Shown: positions 7,156 through 13,626, counted from the first letter of the stretch. The stretch is 13,872 bases of DNA from Candidatus Nomurabacteria bacterium (GCA_943356455.1 CALRFB010000014.1:1822-15693); one strand, 5' to 3'. The notes: a model not told the origin generated them from the letters alone. Translations and numbers: made by a program.

Positions 7156-7536
7156 ATGCGTATTGCAGGTATTACTATCAACGATGAAAAAAGGCTCGAA
7201 ATCTCACTTACTGCCATATACGGTGTAGGTATTTCTACTGCTCGCAAGATTCTTGACAACCTCAAGATCGAACACGGTGCAAAAGCCAAGGACCTTACAG
7301 AAACACAGGAAAACAGTATTCGCAAGACTATCGAAGAACGAACAATCGAAGGTAACCTCAAACGCGAGGTTTCAGCAAACATCAAACGCCTCAAAGATAT
7401 TAAGTCACACCGTGGCACTCGTCACATGAAGAGACTCCCAGTTCGTGGCCAGCGCACTAAAACTAATTCTCGTACCGTACGTGGTAACGTCCGCAAAACA
7501 ATGGCCAGCGGTCGCCGTAAGGAATCGAAGACATAA
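7156..7536 (+). CDS. rpsM: 30S ribosomal protein S13
   Basis: The 126-residue protein begins MRIAGITINDEKRLEISLTA and has the helix-two-turn-helix IYGVGISTARKIL. It ends with the basic tail HMKRLPVRGQRTKTNSRT, which reaches tRNA in the P site. Length is normal (about 120). S13 lies in the head of the 30S subunit and contacts L5 of the 50S. The gene sits between rpmJ and rpsK with gaps of 5 and 3 nt, so it is co-transcribed. No Shine-Dalgarno sequence lies before the ATG. Confidence 0.97.
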   Translation: MRIAGITINDEKRLEISLTAIYGVGISTARKILDNLKIEHGAKAKDLTETQENSIRKTIEERTIEGNLKREVSANIKRLKDIKSHRGTRHMKRLPVRGQRTKTNSRTVRGNVRKTMASGRRKESKT

Positions 7537-7539
7537 TAT

Positions 7540-7979
7540 ATGGGAAAGAAACGAATCATCACAACTGAAGGAGTTGAAGGTACTGTCGTTGCTGACAATG
7601 CAGCACGTGCTTCTTCAAAGACACCTAAAAAGAAAATCATTGCCGGAACACTTCACGTCGAAGCAACTTTCAACAATACTAAAGTCGTTTTCTCTGATAA
7701 ACAGGGTAATGCGCTTTTCTGGTCTTCAGCAGGTAGCCTTGGTTTCAAGGGAGCTAAAAAGGTACACCTTTTGCTGCTTCGAAGGTCGGAGATGTCATCG
7801 GGGAAAAAGCTGAAACTCTTGGTATCAAAGAATCAGATGTCGTTATTGTCGGTGTCGGTTCGGGTCGCGAACCAACTGTTCGTGCATTTATGGCACATGG
7901 TATCGAGATTACAGAGATCAAAGATGCTACTCCAGTTCCGCACAACGGTCCAAAGCCTAAAAAGCCACGTCGCGTATAG
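7540..7979 (+). CDS. rpsK: 30S ribosomal protein S11, split by a -1 frame change
   Basis: S11 forms part of the 30S platform. Codons from 7540 encode a normal S11 N-terminus through [20 protein letters not shown] and [12 protein letters not shown]. The rest of S11 is found only in the -1 frame from 7761: [36 protein letters not shown], and the hallmark [18 protein letters not shown], ending at TAG 7977-7979. The junction is GCT AAAAA GGT, where one A or G (or a -1 slip on AAAAAG) would restore KKGTPFAA. The joined product would be 146 residues. Without the shift, the first frame runs on to 7983, giving a 147-residue protein with an S11 N-terminus and an unrelated C-terminus. S11 is essential and both halves are well conserved, so a sequencing or assembly error in the A5 run is the simplest reading; programmed frameshifting is possible. 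The gene lies 3 nt after rpsM and 18 nt before rpsD. Confidence 0.92.
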
Positions 7980-7997
7980 TTAATTTATTGAATTATT

Positions 7998-8603
7998 ATG
8001 AAACACGGTCCTAAATACAAAATTTGTCGTCGTCTCGGTGCTCAGGTGTTTGAAAAATGTCAAACTCCCAAGTTCGTTGCGTCTGAAGCCAACAATAAAA
8101 AGGGTGGCAAAAAGCGCGGCAAGGCTGCAACAAACTTTGCTATTCAGCTTCTCGAGAAACAAAAAGTTCGTTTCTCGTATGGTGTTTCAGAAAAGCAATT
8201 CTATAACTATGTTCAAAAAGCTATTGAAACTAAAAAAGGTGCTCCAGCTGAAAAGCTCTCAGAATCCCTCGAACGTCGCCTCGACAATGTTGTATATCGC
8301 TTGGGTCTAGCAAATACGCGTGCTCTCGCTCGCCAAATGGTTGCCCACGGTCACTTTGTTGTCAAAGGTAAGCGCGTAACCGTTCCTTCGTACAATGTTT
8401 CTACCGGAGACGTTATCTCTATCCGCGAAGGTTCACGCAATAAAGTTCTTTTTCAGAATCTCGAGACACGCTTGAAGAATTACACCGCTCCAAACTGGCT
8501 CTCTTTCGATATTACGAAAGGGGAAGCTGTAGTGAAGGCTATGCCGAATCAGCCAGAATCATTTTTGGATTACAACGCTGTGATCGAGTTTTACAGCCGT
8601 TAA
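7998..8603 (+). CDS. rpsD: 30S ribosomal protein S4
   Basis: The 201-residue protein matches S4. The N-terminal region carries KICRRLGAQVFE and ATNFAIQLLEKQKVRFSYGV. The S4 RNA-binding domain follows from about residue 92: ERRLDNVVYRLGLANTRALA, RQMVAHGHFVVKGKRV and PSYNVSTGDVISI. The C-terminus ends in IEFYSR, as expected. S4 nucleates 30S assembly on the 5' domain of 16S rRNA and in E. coli also represses the alpha operon. Since this gene lies in the equivalent cluster, feedback on the rpmJ leader is possible but not shown. The upstream spacer is A/T-rich (TTGAATTATT) with no Shine-Dalgarno sequence. Confidence 0.97.
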   Translation: MKHGPKYKICRRLGAQVFEKCQTPKFVASEANNKKGGKKRGKAATNFAIQLLEKQKVRFSYGVSEKQFYNYVQKAIETKKGAPAEKLSESLERRLDNVVYRLGLANTRALARQMVAHGHFVVKGKRVTVPSYNVSTGDVISIREGSRNKVLFQNLETRLKNYTAPNWLSFDITKGEAVVKAMPNQPESFLDYNAVIEFYSR

Positions 8604-8644
8604 TCAAGTTTCATCAATAGTCGCAATTTATTAATTATATTTAA

Positions 8645-9625
8645 ATGCAACACATGTCGGATATGCATATCGTGCTTCCATCGAAGCCGAAAGTAGTAAA
8701 AGAAGAGGGTACAACAGGCGTCTTTGAAATAGACGCTCTTAACCCTGGCTATGGTCAAACCCTTGGCTCAAGCCTCCGCCGCATAATCCTTTCATCCCTT
8801 CCAGGTGCAGCTGTTACAACCGTTAAAATTGATGGTGCAAGCCATGAATTTTCAACAATCGATGGTATCAAAGAAGATGTCATCACTATTTTGCTTCACC
8901 TTAAGCTTGTTCGTTTCAAGCTCACGACAGACGAACCACAAACAGTTACTATTTCAATGAAGGGCGCTGGTGTTATCACTGCAGACGATATCGAACTTTC
9001 GGGTCAAGTAGAAGTTCTTAATCCAGAACAGTACATTTGTGAACTCACTGACAAGAGCGCAAAGCTCAATGTTGAGATTGGCGTATCTCGTGGACTTGGT
9101 TTTGTATGTAAAGAAGATCTTCAGAAAGAAAAGATGGACATCGGTACAATTGCTCTTGATGCAACATTTTCTCCAATCCGTCGTGTTTCTTACGATGTTT
9201 CTGATATGCGTGTCGGCGACAAGACCAACTACAACCGTCTTCGCATTTCAATCGAAACTGACGGCTCCCTTACTCCAAGAGAAGCGCTTCTTTCTTCGAT
9301 TAAAATCATGATTAATCAGCTCAAAGCCATTGCTGAAATCAAAGAAGATGAACCAGAACAAATCGTAGCTCCTACTATTTCGGAAGAATCAGAAGAAGAC
9401 GAAGGTGCGAGCGAAGAAATGGCTGAAACTCTCAAAACTCGCATCGACACTCTCGACATCTCAACTCGTACCCTCAACGCACTCCAGGTTGCAAATATCC
9501 GTACTGTTGGCGGCATCGCTCGCAAACGCAAAGAAGACCTCCTCGATATCGAAGGTATTGGCGAGAAGGGTATTCAAGAAATCAAGAAAGCGCTTGGCAA
9601 CTTCGGTATTACCCTCAAGGAATAA
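8645..9625 (+). CDS. rpoA: DNA-directed RNA polymerase subunit alpha
   Basis: This 326-residue protein is RNAP alpha. The N-terminal domain (to about residue 225) drives dimerisation and beta/beta' assembly and shows GYGQTLGSSLRRIILSSLPG, IDGIKEDVITILLHLK and SPIRRVSYDV. An acidic linker (SEESEEDEGASEE) leads to the C-terminal domain from residue 270. That domain has LDISTRTLNAL and EGIGEKGIQEIKKAL, keeping counterparts of E. coli Arg265 and Asn268, used to bind UP-element DNA. Three in-frame ATGs (8645, 8654, 8663) lie at the start; I use the first, but MHIVLPSKP at 8663 would also give a normal N-terminus. The gene sits in the usual alpha-operon order, rpsD-rpoA-rplQ. The 41-nt gap before it is A/T-rich without a Shine-Dalgarno sequence. 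Confidence 0.96.
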   Translation: MQHMSDMHIVLPSKPKVVKEEGTTGVFEIDALNPGYGQTLGSSLRRIILSSLPGAAVTTVKIDGASHEFSTIDGIKEDVITILLHLKLVRFKLTTDEPQTVTISMKGAGVITADDIELSGQVEVLNPEQYICELTDKSAKLNVEIGVSRGLGFVCKEDLQKEKMDIGTIALDATFSPIRRVSYDVSDMRVGDKTNYNRLRISIETDGSLTPREALLSSIKIMINQLKAIAEIKEDEPEQIVAPTISEESEEDEGASEEMAETLKTRIDTLDISTRTLNALQVANIRTVGGIARKRKEDLLDIEGIGEKGIQEIKKALGNFGITLKE

Positions 9626-9644
9626 TCAATTTTAATTTACTTTT

Positions 9645-9998
9645 ATGAGACATCACGACAACAAACGAAAATTCGGTCTTGAACGCAAAGGACGCACGGC
9701 ACTTATGCACGGCCTTGCTTTCAACTTGCTCAACAAGGGCCGCATCATGACGACCGAAGCAAAAGCCAAGGAACTACGTCCATACGTTGAAAAACTTGTG
9801 ACGCATGCCAAGACCGATACTGTTGCAAAACGTCGTTTAGTTGCAGATCGTCTCATGGGCAAAAAGACCATTACTAAAAAGCTTTTTGAAGAAATAGCTC
9901 CAAAGTACAAGTCTCGAGCAGGTGGCTATACTCGTATTACGAAACTTCCACCACGCATCAAAGACGGTGCAAAGATGGCAGTCATCGAATTCGTATAA
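9645..9998 (+). CDS. rplQ: 50S ribosomal protein L17
   Basis: The 117-residue protein begins MRHHDNKRKFGLERKGRTAL, the standard L17 N-terminus, and continues with LLNKGRIMTTEAKAKELRPY and GYTRITKLPPRIKDGAKMAV. Length is normal. L17 sits near the exit of the peptide tunnel on the 50S subunit. It follows rpoA after 19 nt, as in most bacteria. The ATG follows a T-rich stretch (TTTACTTTT) and no Shine-Dalgarno sequence. Confidence 0.97.
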   Translation: MRHHDNKRKFGLERKGRTALMHGLAFNLLNKGRIMTTEAKAKELRPYVEKLVTHAKTDTVAKRRLVADRLMGKKTITKKLFEEIAPKYKSRAGGYTRITKLPPRIKDGAKMAVIEFV

Positions 9999-10027
9999 TT
10001 GACGTAACTCTCATTTTTTGGTAAAAG
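9999..10027 (+). promoter_or_regulatory. possible internal promoter before rplM
   Basis: TTGACG (9999-10004), a 17-nt spacer and TAAAAG (10022-10027) lie 8 nt before the rplM ATG at 10036. The -35 box is good and the -10 weak. A TATAAT at 9994-9999 overlaps the rplQ stop and is an alternative -10. Either would give rplM-rpsI a separate start as well as read-through from upstream. Confidence 0.35.
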
Positions 10028-10035
10028 ATACTCAC

Positions 10036-10380
10036 ATGGAATATACAATAGACGCACAAGGAAAGAATATTGGAAGAATCGCTACCGAAGCGGCGCATAT
10101 TCTCATGGGCAAAAATAGCCCGACTTTTGAACGCAACACAATCGCTCCTAACCGTGTCCGCATCATAAATGCTGGCAAAGCCTCTATTGACGAAGCAAAG
10201 GCCGAAGAAACGACGTTTGCGCGCTACAGTGGCTATCCAGGCGGTTTCCGTGAGGAAAAAATGTCAGATGTCATTGCTAAAAAAGGCGTAAGCGCTATTA
10301 TCGAGCGCGCAGTTGGCGGCATGATCCCAAACAATAAACTCAAAACAGATATTCTTAAGCACCTCACCGTAAGCGAATAA
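10036..10380 (+). CDS. rplM: 50S ribosomal protein L13, short form
   Basis: The 114-residue product is L13: IDAQGKNIGRIATEAAHILM, RVRIINAGKASI, ARYSGYPGGF, then IIERAVGGMIPNNKLKTDIL. L13 is an early 50S assembly protein binding 23S rRNA. Bacterial L13 is usually about 142 residues. Here the N-terminus is shorter and the C-terminus stops at LKHLTVSE, without the usual YAGPEHPHxAQ segment. I chose ATG 10036 over an in-frame TTG at 10018, because the protein then begins MEYTIDAQG, where L13 homologues begin their first strand. It pairs with rpsI 4 nt downstream, the usual L13-S9 arrangement, here joined to the end of the alpha cluster. Confidence 0.95.
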   Translation: MEYTIDAQGKNIGRIATEAAHILMGKNSPTFERNTIAPNRVRIINAGKASIDEAKAEETTFARYSGYPGGFREEKMSDVIAKKGVSAIIERAVGGMIPNNKLKTDILKHLTVSE

Positions 10381-10384
10381 TTTT

Positions 10385-10801
10385 ATGTCAGAAACCAAAA
10401 CAAAATCATCAAAGCGTTACATAGAAGCTATCGGTCGTCGCAAGACATCGACTGCCCGTGTTCGCCTTACCCCAGCTTCAAAAAATACCTTCCTTATCAA
10501 TGATAAAGAAGGTCACGAATATTTCCCAACAGCAGAACTCAAGCATGTTATGCACGATGCATTTGAAGGCATCAAATCAGAAGCGAACTACGATGTATCT
10601 GTCCATGTTAAAGGTGGCGGTATCCACTCTCAGGCAGAAGCAGTACGTCACGGTATCGCTCGTGCTCTCGTTGAAATCGATGCAGAAAAGCGTGGCGAGC
10701 TCAAGAAACTTGGTTTCCTCAAGCGCGACCCTCGTGCCAAGGAACGACGCAAGTTCGGTCTTAAAAAAGCCCGCAAGTCTCCACAATGGTCTAAGCGATA
10801 A
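10385..10801 (+). CDS. rpsI: 30S ribosomal protein S9
   Basis: The 138-residue protein is S9: RYIEAIGRRKTSTARVRLTP, VHVKGGGIHSQAEAVRHGIA, LGFLKRDPRAKERRKFGLKK, ending in SPQWSKR. The C-terminal SKR tail is the part that touches P-site tRNA. The N-terminus is slightly longer than in E. coli (130 residues). It is the last gene of the ribosomal cluster; a strong hairpin terminator begins 4 nt after its stop. Confidence 0.97.
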   Translation: MSETKTKSSKRYIEAIGRRKTSTARVRLTPASKNTFLINDKEGHEYFPTAELKHVMHDAFEGIKSEANYDVSVHVKGGGIHSQAEAVRHGIARALVEIDAEKRGELKKLGFLKRDPRAKERRKFGLKKARKSPQWSKR

Positions 10802-10804
10802 AAG

Positions 10805-10832
10805 AAAAGCTCCGCAATGGTGGAGCTTTTTT
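10805..10832. terminator. bidirectional Rho-independent terminator
   Basis: AAAAGCTCCGC (10805-10815) pairs with GTGGAGCTTTT (10820-10830) around an AATG loop, giving an 11-bp stem with one G-T pair, followed by T residues on the plus strand. On the minus strand the same hairpin is followed by TTTTCTTT. It therefore ends the ribosomal cluster and the convergent minus-strand gene whose stop is at 10834-10836. Confidence 0.9.
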
Positions 10833-10833
10833 G

Positions 10834-11349
10834 TTAAGCAGCATACGATTCTTGTTCTTGTAAAGTATGCTTGATCGGCATTTCAAACGACGAAGTGATA
10901 CATTCGATGTCGTCTACGATTTGTTGCATCATTTCATAAGGAACAAATTTCATGCCTCCCAGCGTATGCTCTGCATACTTCTGGATTGATTTTTCCGCAA
11001 TGATTTTACTTAGGTCGAAATGGTCATCTCCCGTTGTACTTGTAGTGGATATTGACCACCCGTACAGACTCACGAGACAATCCCGTATCAAAATTGCATT
11101 TTGAGATGACAAACACGAGGCTTGTAATTCTTTTGCGCTTGACAGGCAAAGCACAAAACCGCTTCGGGTATAGTCCATCACATGTTCGATTTCAGCCGAA
11201 CTTACATTTTTGCCATAGCAGTTAATCCACTGCAAAAACGTATTTTTAAAATCATTAGCAAGAATTTTACTGGATGCTTTGTGTGCTCCCTCACACATGC
11301 ACGCCAGACGTAACTTGAGAGTGGTCTCAGGTGTTAATTCCTCTTTCAT
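10834..11349 (-). CDS. hypothetical protein, cysteine-rich and helical
   Basis: I do not recognise this 171-residue protein. It begins MKEELTPETTLKLRLACMCE and appears mainly helical, with no signal peptide or membrane segment. It has seven Cys (17, 19, 44, 68, 79, 91, 150), more than its neighbours, including a CMC pair near the N-terminus; the spacing fits no zinc or iron-sulfur motif I know. A Ser/Thr-rich stretch (SISTTSTTG, near residues 98-107) divides an N-terminal and a C-terminal helical half. The gene is convergent to rpsI and ends at the shared bidirectional terminator. A promoter match, TTGTCA-N17-TACCAT, lies upstream on the same strand, and a terminator separates it from the next minus-strand gene. 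Frame length, promoter and terminator all suggest a real gene; function is unknown. Confidence 0.7.
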   Translation of the reverse strand: MKEELTPETTLKLRLACMCEGAHKASSKILANDFKNTFLQWINCYGKNVSSAEIEHVMDYTRSGFVLCLSSAKELQASCLSSQNAILIRDCLVSLYGWSISTTSTTGDDHFDLSKIIAEKSIQKYAEHTLGGMKFVPYEMMQQIVDDIECITSSFEMPIKHTLQEQESYAA

Positions 11350-11376
11350 GGTTGAATTTTTGGTACTGTTTAATTA

Positions 11377-11405
11377 ATGGTACGGGTCATATGTGATTCT
11401 GACAA
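11377..11405 (-). promoter_or_regulatory. promoter of the 10834-11349 gene
   Basis: Read on the minus strand, TTGTCA (11405-11400) and TACCAT (11382-11377) are separated by 17 nt. The -10 ends 27 nt before the start codon, so this gene would have a short leader of about 20 nt, unlike the leaderless plus-strand genes. No Shine-Dalgarno sequence is seen in it. Confidence 0.5.
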
Positions 11406-11422
11406 CCTAAAGTGGGGATAAT

Positions 11423-11453
11423 AAAAAAACCACGTCTCTTGCGAGAACGTGGT
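11423..11453 (-). terminator. Rho-independent terminator of the 11475-11954 gene
   Basis: On the minus strand, ACCACGT and ACGTGGT form a 7-bp stem, extended by CTC/GAG with one bulged base around a GCAA loop, and followed by seven T. It lies 22 nt after the stop of the upstream minus-strand gene and just before the promoter of the next one, so the two genes are separate transcription units. Confidence 0.85.
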
Positions 11454-11474
11454 CGGGGTAGGGGAAACAAAAAA

Positions 11475-11954
11475 TTATACAAAATCTAATTTACGAAGTT
11501 GGACAATAATATCGTGAATTGTGTTGACGTCACCGTTGCAGTTACTACGATGATTTTTTTTAACGAGCATAGATTGTTCGCTAAGAAAAGGTTTAATGAA
11601 ATACTTATGGAAGAGTATATCTGTTTGTGTTTGTTCGTCTTCAGTATAGTATACATTCAACTTTTCAATGAATTCATCGGGGTAGAGCGCCATGCTCTGG
11701 CGGATAACAATACCAGCCTCTTCAAGCGTTTTACACCACGAAGCCAAAAACTCGCGGTATGTTTCTAGTGTAATGTTGGTATTCATATGTAAGAAATTTC
11801 GGATACTTTCATTGATGAGCGATCGGCAACGGTCGATTCGATCATTACTCGACCTTGGCAGATCGTTGATACAAAATTCTTGAAGTGATGTTCTGATTTC
11901 CGCATCACCGATTATCTCAGGTGAGGTGATCTTGTGTTCGTTTTCATGTGCCAT
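11475..11954 (-). CDS. hypothetical protein, helical and acidic
   Basis: I do not recognise this 159-residue protein. It begins MAHENEHKITSPEIIGDAEI and looks mainly helical and soluble, with segments such as RIDRCRSLINESIRNFL, TYREFLASWCKTLEEAGIVI and a C-terminal DIIVQLRKLDF. It has four Cys (28, 43, 74, 139) and no signal peptide, membrane helix or recognisable catalytic motif. It is divergent from gatB, with 122 nt between start codons, and has its own terminator. It is similar in size and general composition to the minus-strand gene next to it, but I could not align the two convincingly. On its promoter I see only weak candidates in the A/T-rich divergent region, so none is listed. Reality of the gene is supported by its length and the well-placed terminator. 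Confidence 0.65.
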   Translation of the reverse strand: MAHENEHKITSPEIIGDAEIRTSLQEFCINDLPRSSNDRIDRCRSLINESIRNFLHMNTNITLETYREFLASWCKTLEEAGIVIRQSMALYPDEFIEKLNVYYTEDEQTQTDILFHKYFIKPFLSEQSMLVKKNHRSNCNGDVNTIHDIIVQLRKLDFV

Positions 11955-12041
11955 AGGAATGTGTATTTAATTGTGTAATTGATATAGTTTCGAGAAAAAT
12001 ATTACCACTTTCAAAAGAAAAAGCAAGGGTGCACTGGCTAT

Positions 12042-12070
12042 TTTACAGAACGTCACTTGGAATGTATACT
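12042..12070 (+). promoter_or_regulatory. gatB promoter (TTTACA-N17-TATACT), leaderless
   Basis: TTTACA (12042-12047) and TATACT (12065-12070) are 17 nt apart, a strong match. The -10 box ends 6 nt before ATG 12077, so the predicted transcript starts at the start codon itself. This also decides the start: in-frame GTG 12029 and ATG 12062 lie upstream of or inside the promoter. Confidence 0.8.
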
Positions 12071-12076
12071 TTTCGC

Positions 12077-13609
12077 ATGTCAAAAAACTACTTCGTGACT
12101 GTTGGTCTCGAAATCCATGCGGAACTCAAAACCAAAACAAAAATGTTTTGTGCATGTAAAAATGACCCAAACGAAACAAAGCCAAACATCAATATTTGTC
12201 CTGTGTGCATGGCGCACCCAGGTGCATTGCCAGTAGCAAACAAAGAAGCGGTTAAACAAGTTATTCGCGTTGGACTAGCAGTCAACGGCACGATTGCGAA
12301 CTTTAGTGAGTTTGACCGCAAGAGCTACTATTATCCAGATATTCCAAAGGGTTATCAAATCTCCCAGTACAAATTCCCAATTGTTTCAGGAGGCCGCTTG
12401 GCAGACTTTGCATTGACCCGTATTCACCTCGAAGAAGATACTGGCGGTAGTAAACATGACAGAGGAGATTTTTCACTCGTAGATTTCAACCGTGCGGGTA
12501 TGCCTCTGATGGAACTTGTTACTAACGCACAGACATTTGCTGCAAAAACTAGTGAGGCATCTTCTGTAGACGTTAGTGCTCATGTCGAACAAAGTGCAGC
12601 TGAAGTCGCTGGAATGGCCTCTGCGAAATTTGCACGTGAATACCAATTACTCCTGTGGTATCTTGGTGCATCAGAAGCCAATATGGAAAAAGGTGAAATG
12701 CGTGTTGAAGCCAATATTTCTGTTACCACTGATCCGGCAGCACGTACTGATTCTCCCGAGAACAATCCAAAAGCATTTGGTACAAAAGTTGAAGTTAAAA
12801 ACTTGAATTCTGTTCGTAGTGCCGAACGTGCTATCAAGTACGAGGCTGCTCGCATGATAGACCTTATTGAAAAAGGCGAAGGTAATAGCATTATCCAAGA
12901 AACTCGTGGTTGGGACGAGCAGAAACAAGTGACATTTTCACAGCGTACAAAAGAAGAAGCTCAAGACTATCGATACTTCCCAGATCCTGATTTGCCCAAA
13001 ATGAAATTGCACGAGCTTTTTAATTTGGAAAGTTTGCAGGCTGATTTGCCCGAACTTCCTGTTGCCAAGCGAGCTCGATACCGTGCTGATTTTGGCATCA
13101 AGGATGAAGATATTGAAAGTTACATAAATGACGTGGAGCTCGGTGCATGGTTTGAAAAAGTAGCAAGTATATTGCAAGACCCAGCTGGTATCAAAATCGC
13201 TTCCAACTATGTTACATCCGACTTGCTTGGTATTAAAAAAAGTACGCCTACGGCTCAAAATCCATCAGCAGAACATTTTGCGGAACTGATATCAATGGTA
13301 ACCAGTGGCGACATTTCTTCCCGTGCAGCCAAAGATATTTTGGCCAAAATTACCGCAGGCGCCACCGCTAGTGACAATCAGCAGTCACCGAAACAAATAG
13401 CCGAAGCCGAAGGTTTGCTTCAGAAAAATGACGAAGGTGCACTCAGGGAAATTGCGGCGAAAGTTATTACCGACAATCCTGCTGTCGTCGCTACGTACAA
13501 AGCTGGCAAAGAAAATGCGATCATGTCACTTGTCGGTTGTATTATGAAAGAAACTAAAGGCAGTGCCAATCCACAACTTGTTCAAAAAATCCTCAAAGAG
13601 CTCCTCTAA
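12077..13609 (+). CDS. gatB: Asp-tRNA(Asn)/Glu-tRNA(Gln) amidotransferase subunit B
   Basis: GatB is the tRNA-binding and kinase subunit of GatCAB, which converts Asp-tRNA(Asn) and Glu-tRNA(Gln) to Asn-tRNA and Gln-tRNA. The 510-residue protein opens with VTVGLEIHAELKTKTKMFCA. It has the zinc-site cysteines Cys25, Cys27, Cys41 and Cys44 (CAC...CPVC), the signature KSYYYPDIPKGYQISQYKF at 82-100, and TRIHLEEDTGGSKHD near 114-128. The tail is YqeY-like and ends ETKGSANPQLVQKILKELL, as usual. Between MELVT and KFAREYQLLLWYLGAS the protein has about 23 residues more than I expect for the family, rich in Ala, Ser and Val (about residues 154-178). This raises the length above the usual 475-480. gatA and gatC are not in the window. 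The start at 12077 is fixed by the leaderless promoter and by family N-termini. Confidence 0.96.
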   Translation: MSKNYFVTVGLEIHAELKTKTKMFCACKNDPNETKPNINICPVCMAHPGALPVANKEAVKQVIRVGLAVNGTIANFSEFDRKSYYYPDIPKGYQISQYKFPIVSGGRLADFALTRIHLEEDTGGSKHDRGDFSLVDFNRAGMPLMELVTNAQTFAAKTSEASSVDVSAHVEQSAAEVAGMASAKFAREYQLLLWYLGASEANMEKGEMRVEANISVTTDPAARTDSPENNPKAFGTKVEVKNLNSVRSAERAIKYEAARMIDLIEKGEGNSIIQETRGWDEQKQVTFSQRTKEEAQDYRYFPDPDLPKMKLHELFNLESLQADLPELPVAKRARYRADFGIKDEDIESYINDVELGAWFEKVASILQDPAGIKIASNYVTSDLLGIKKSTPTAQNPSAEHFAELISMVTSGDISSRAAKDILAKITAGATASDNQQSPKQIAEAEGLLQKNDEGALREIAAKVITDNPAVVATYKAGKENAIMSLVGCIMKETKGSANPQLVQKILKELL

Positions 13610-13626
13610 ATTGGATTGCTATCTGG

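Noticed and set aside
7747..7770. dnaX-like programmed frameshift cassette in rpsK as a firm claim
   Set aside because: The slippery site is T AAA AAG, the SD-like AAGGGAG is too near (2 nt), and the downstream hairpin (ACCTT/AAGGT) is weak; an indel error is simpler.
10834..11954. The two minus-strand genes as duplicated copies of one another
   Set aside because: Sizes are alike, but I could find no convincing residue alignment between them.
12029..12076. GTG 12029 or ATG 12062 as the gatB start
   Set aside because: Both lie upstream of or within the TTTACA-N17-TATACT promoter, and GatB homologues begin near the residues encoded from 12077.
11350..12076. tRNA or small RNA genes in the gaps around the minus-strand genes
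   Set aside because: No cloverleaf or CCA-ended structure is visible; the gaps are explained by a promoter, a terminator and divergent starts.
484..13609. UGA recoding to glycine, as in some CPR lineages
   Set aside because: More than 4,000 codons of conserved genes have no in-frame TGA where a residue is expected.
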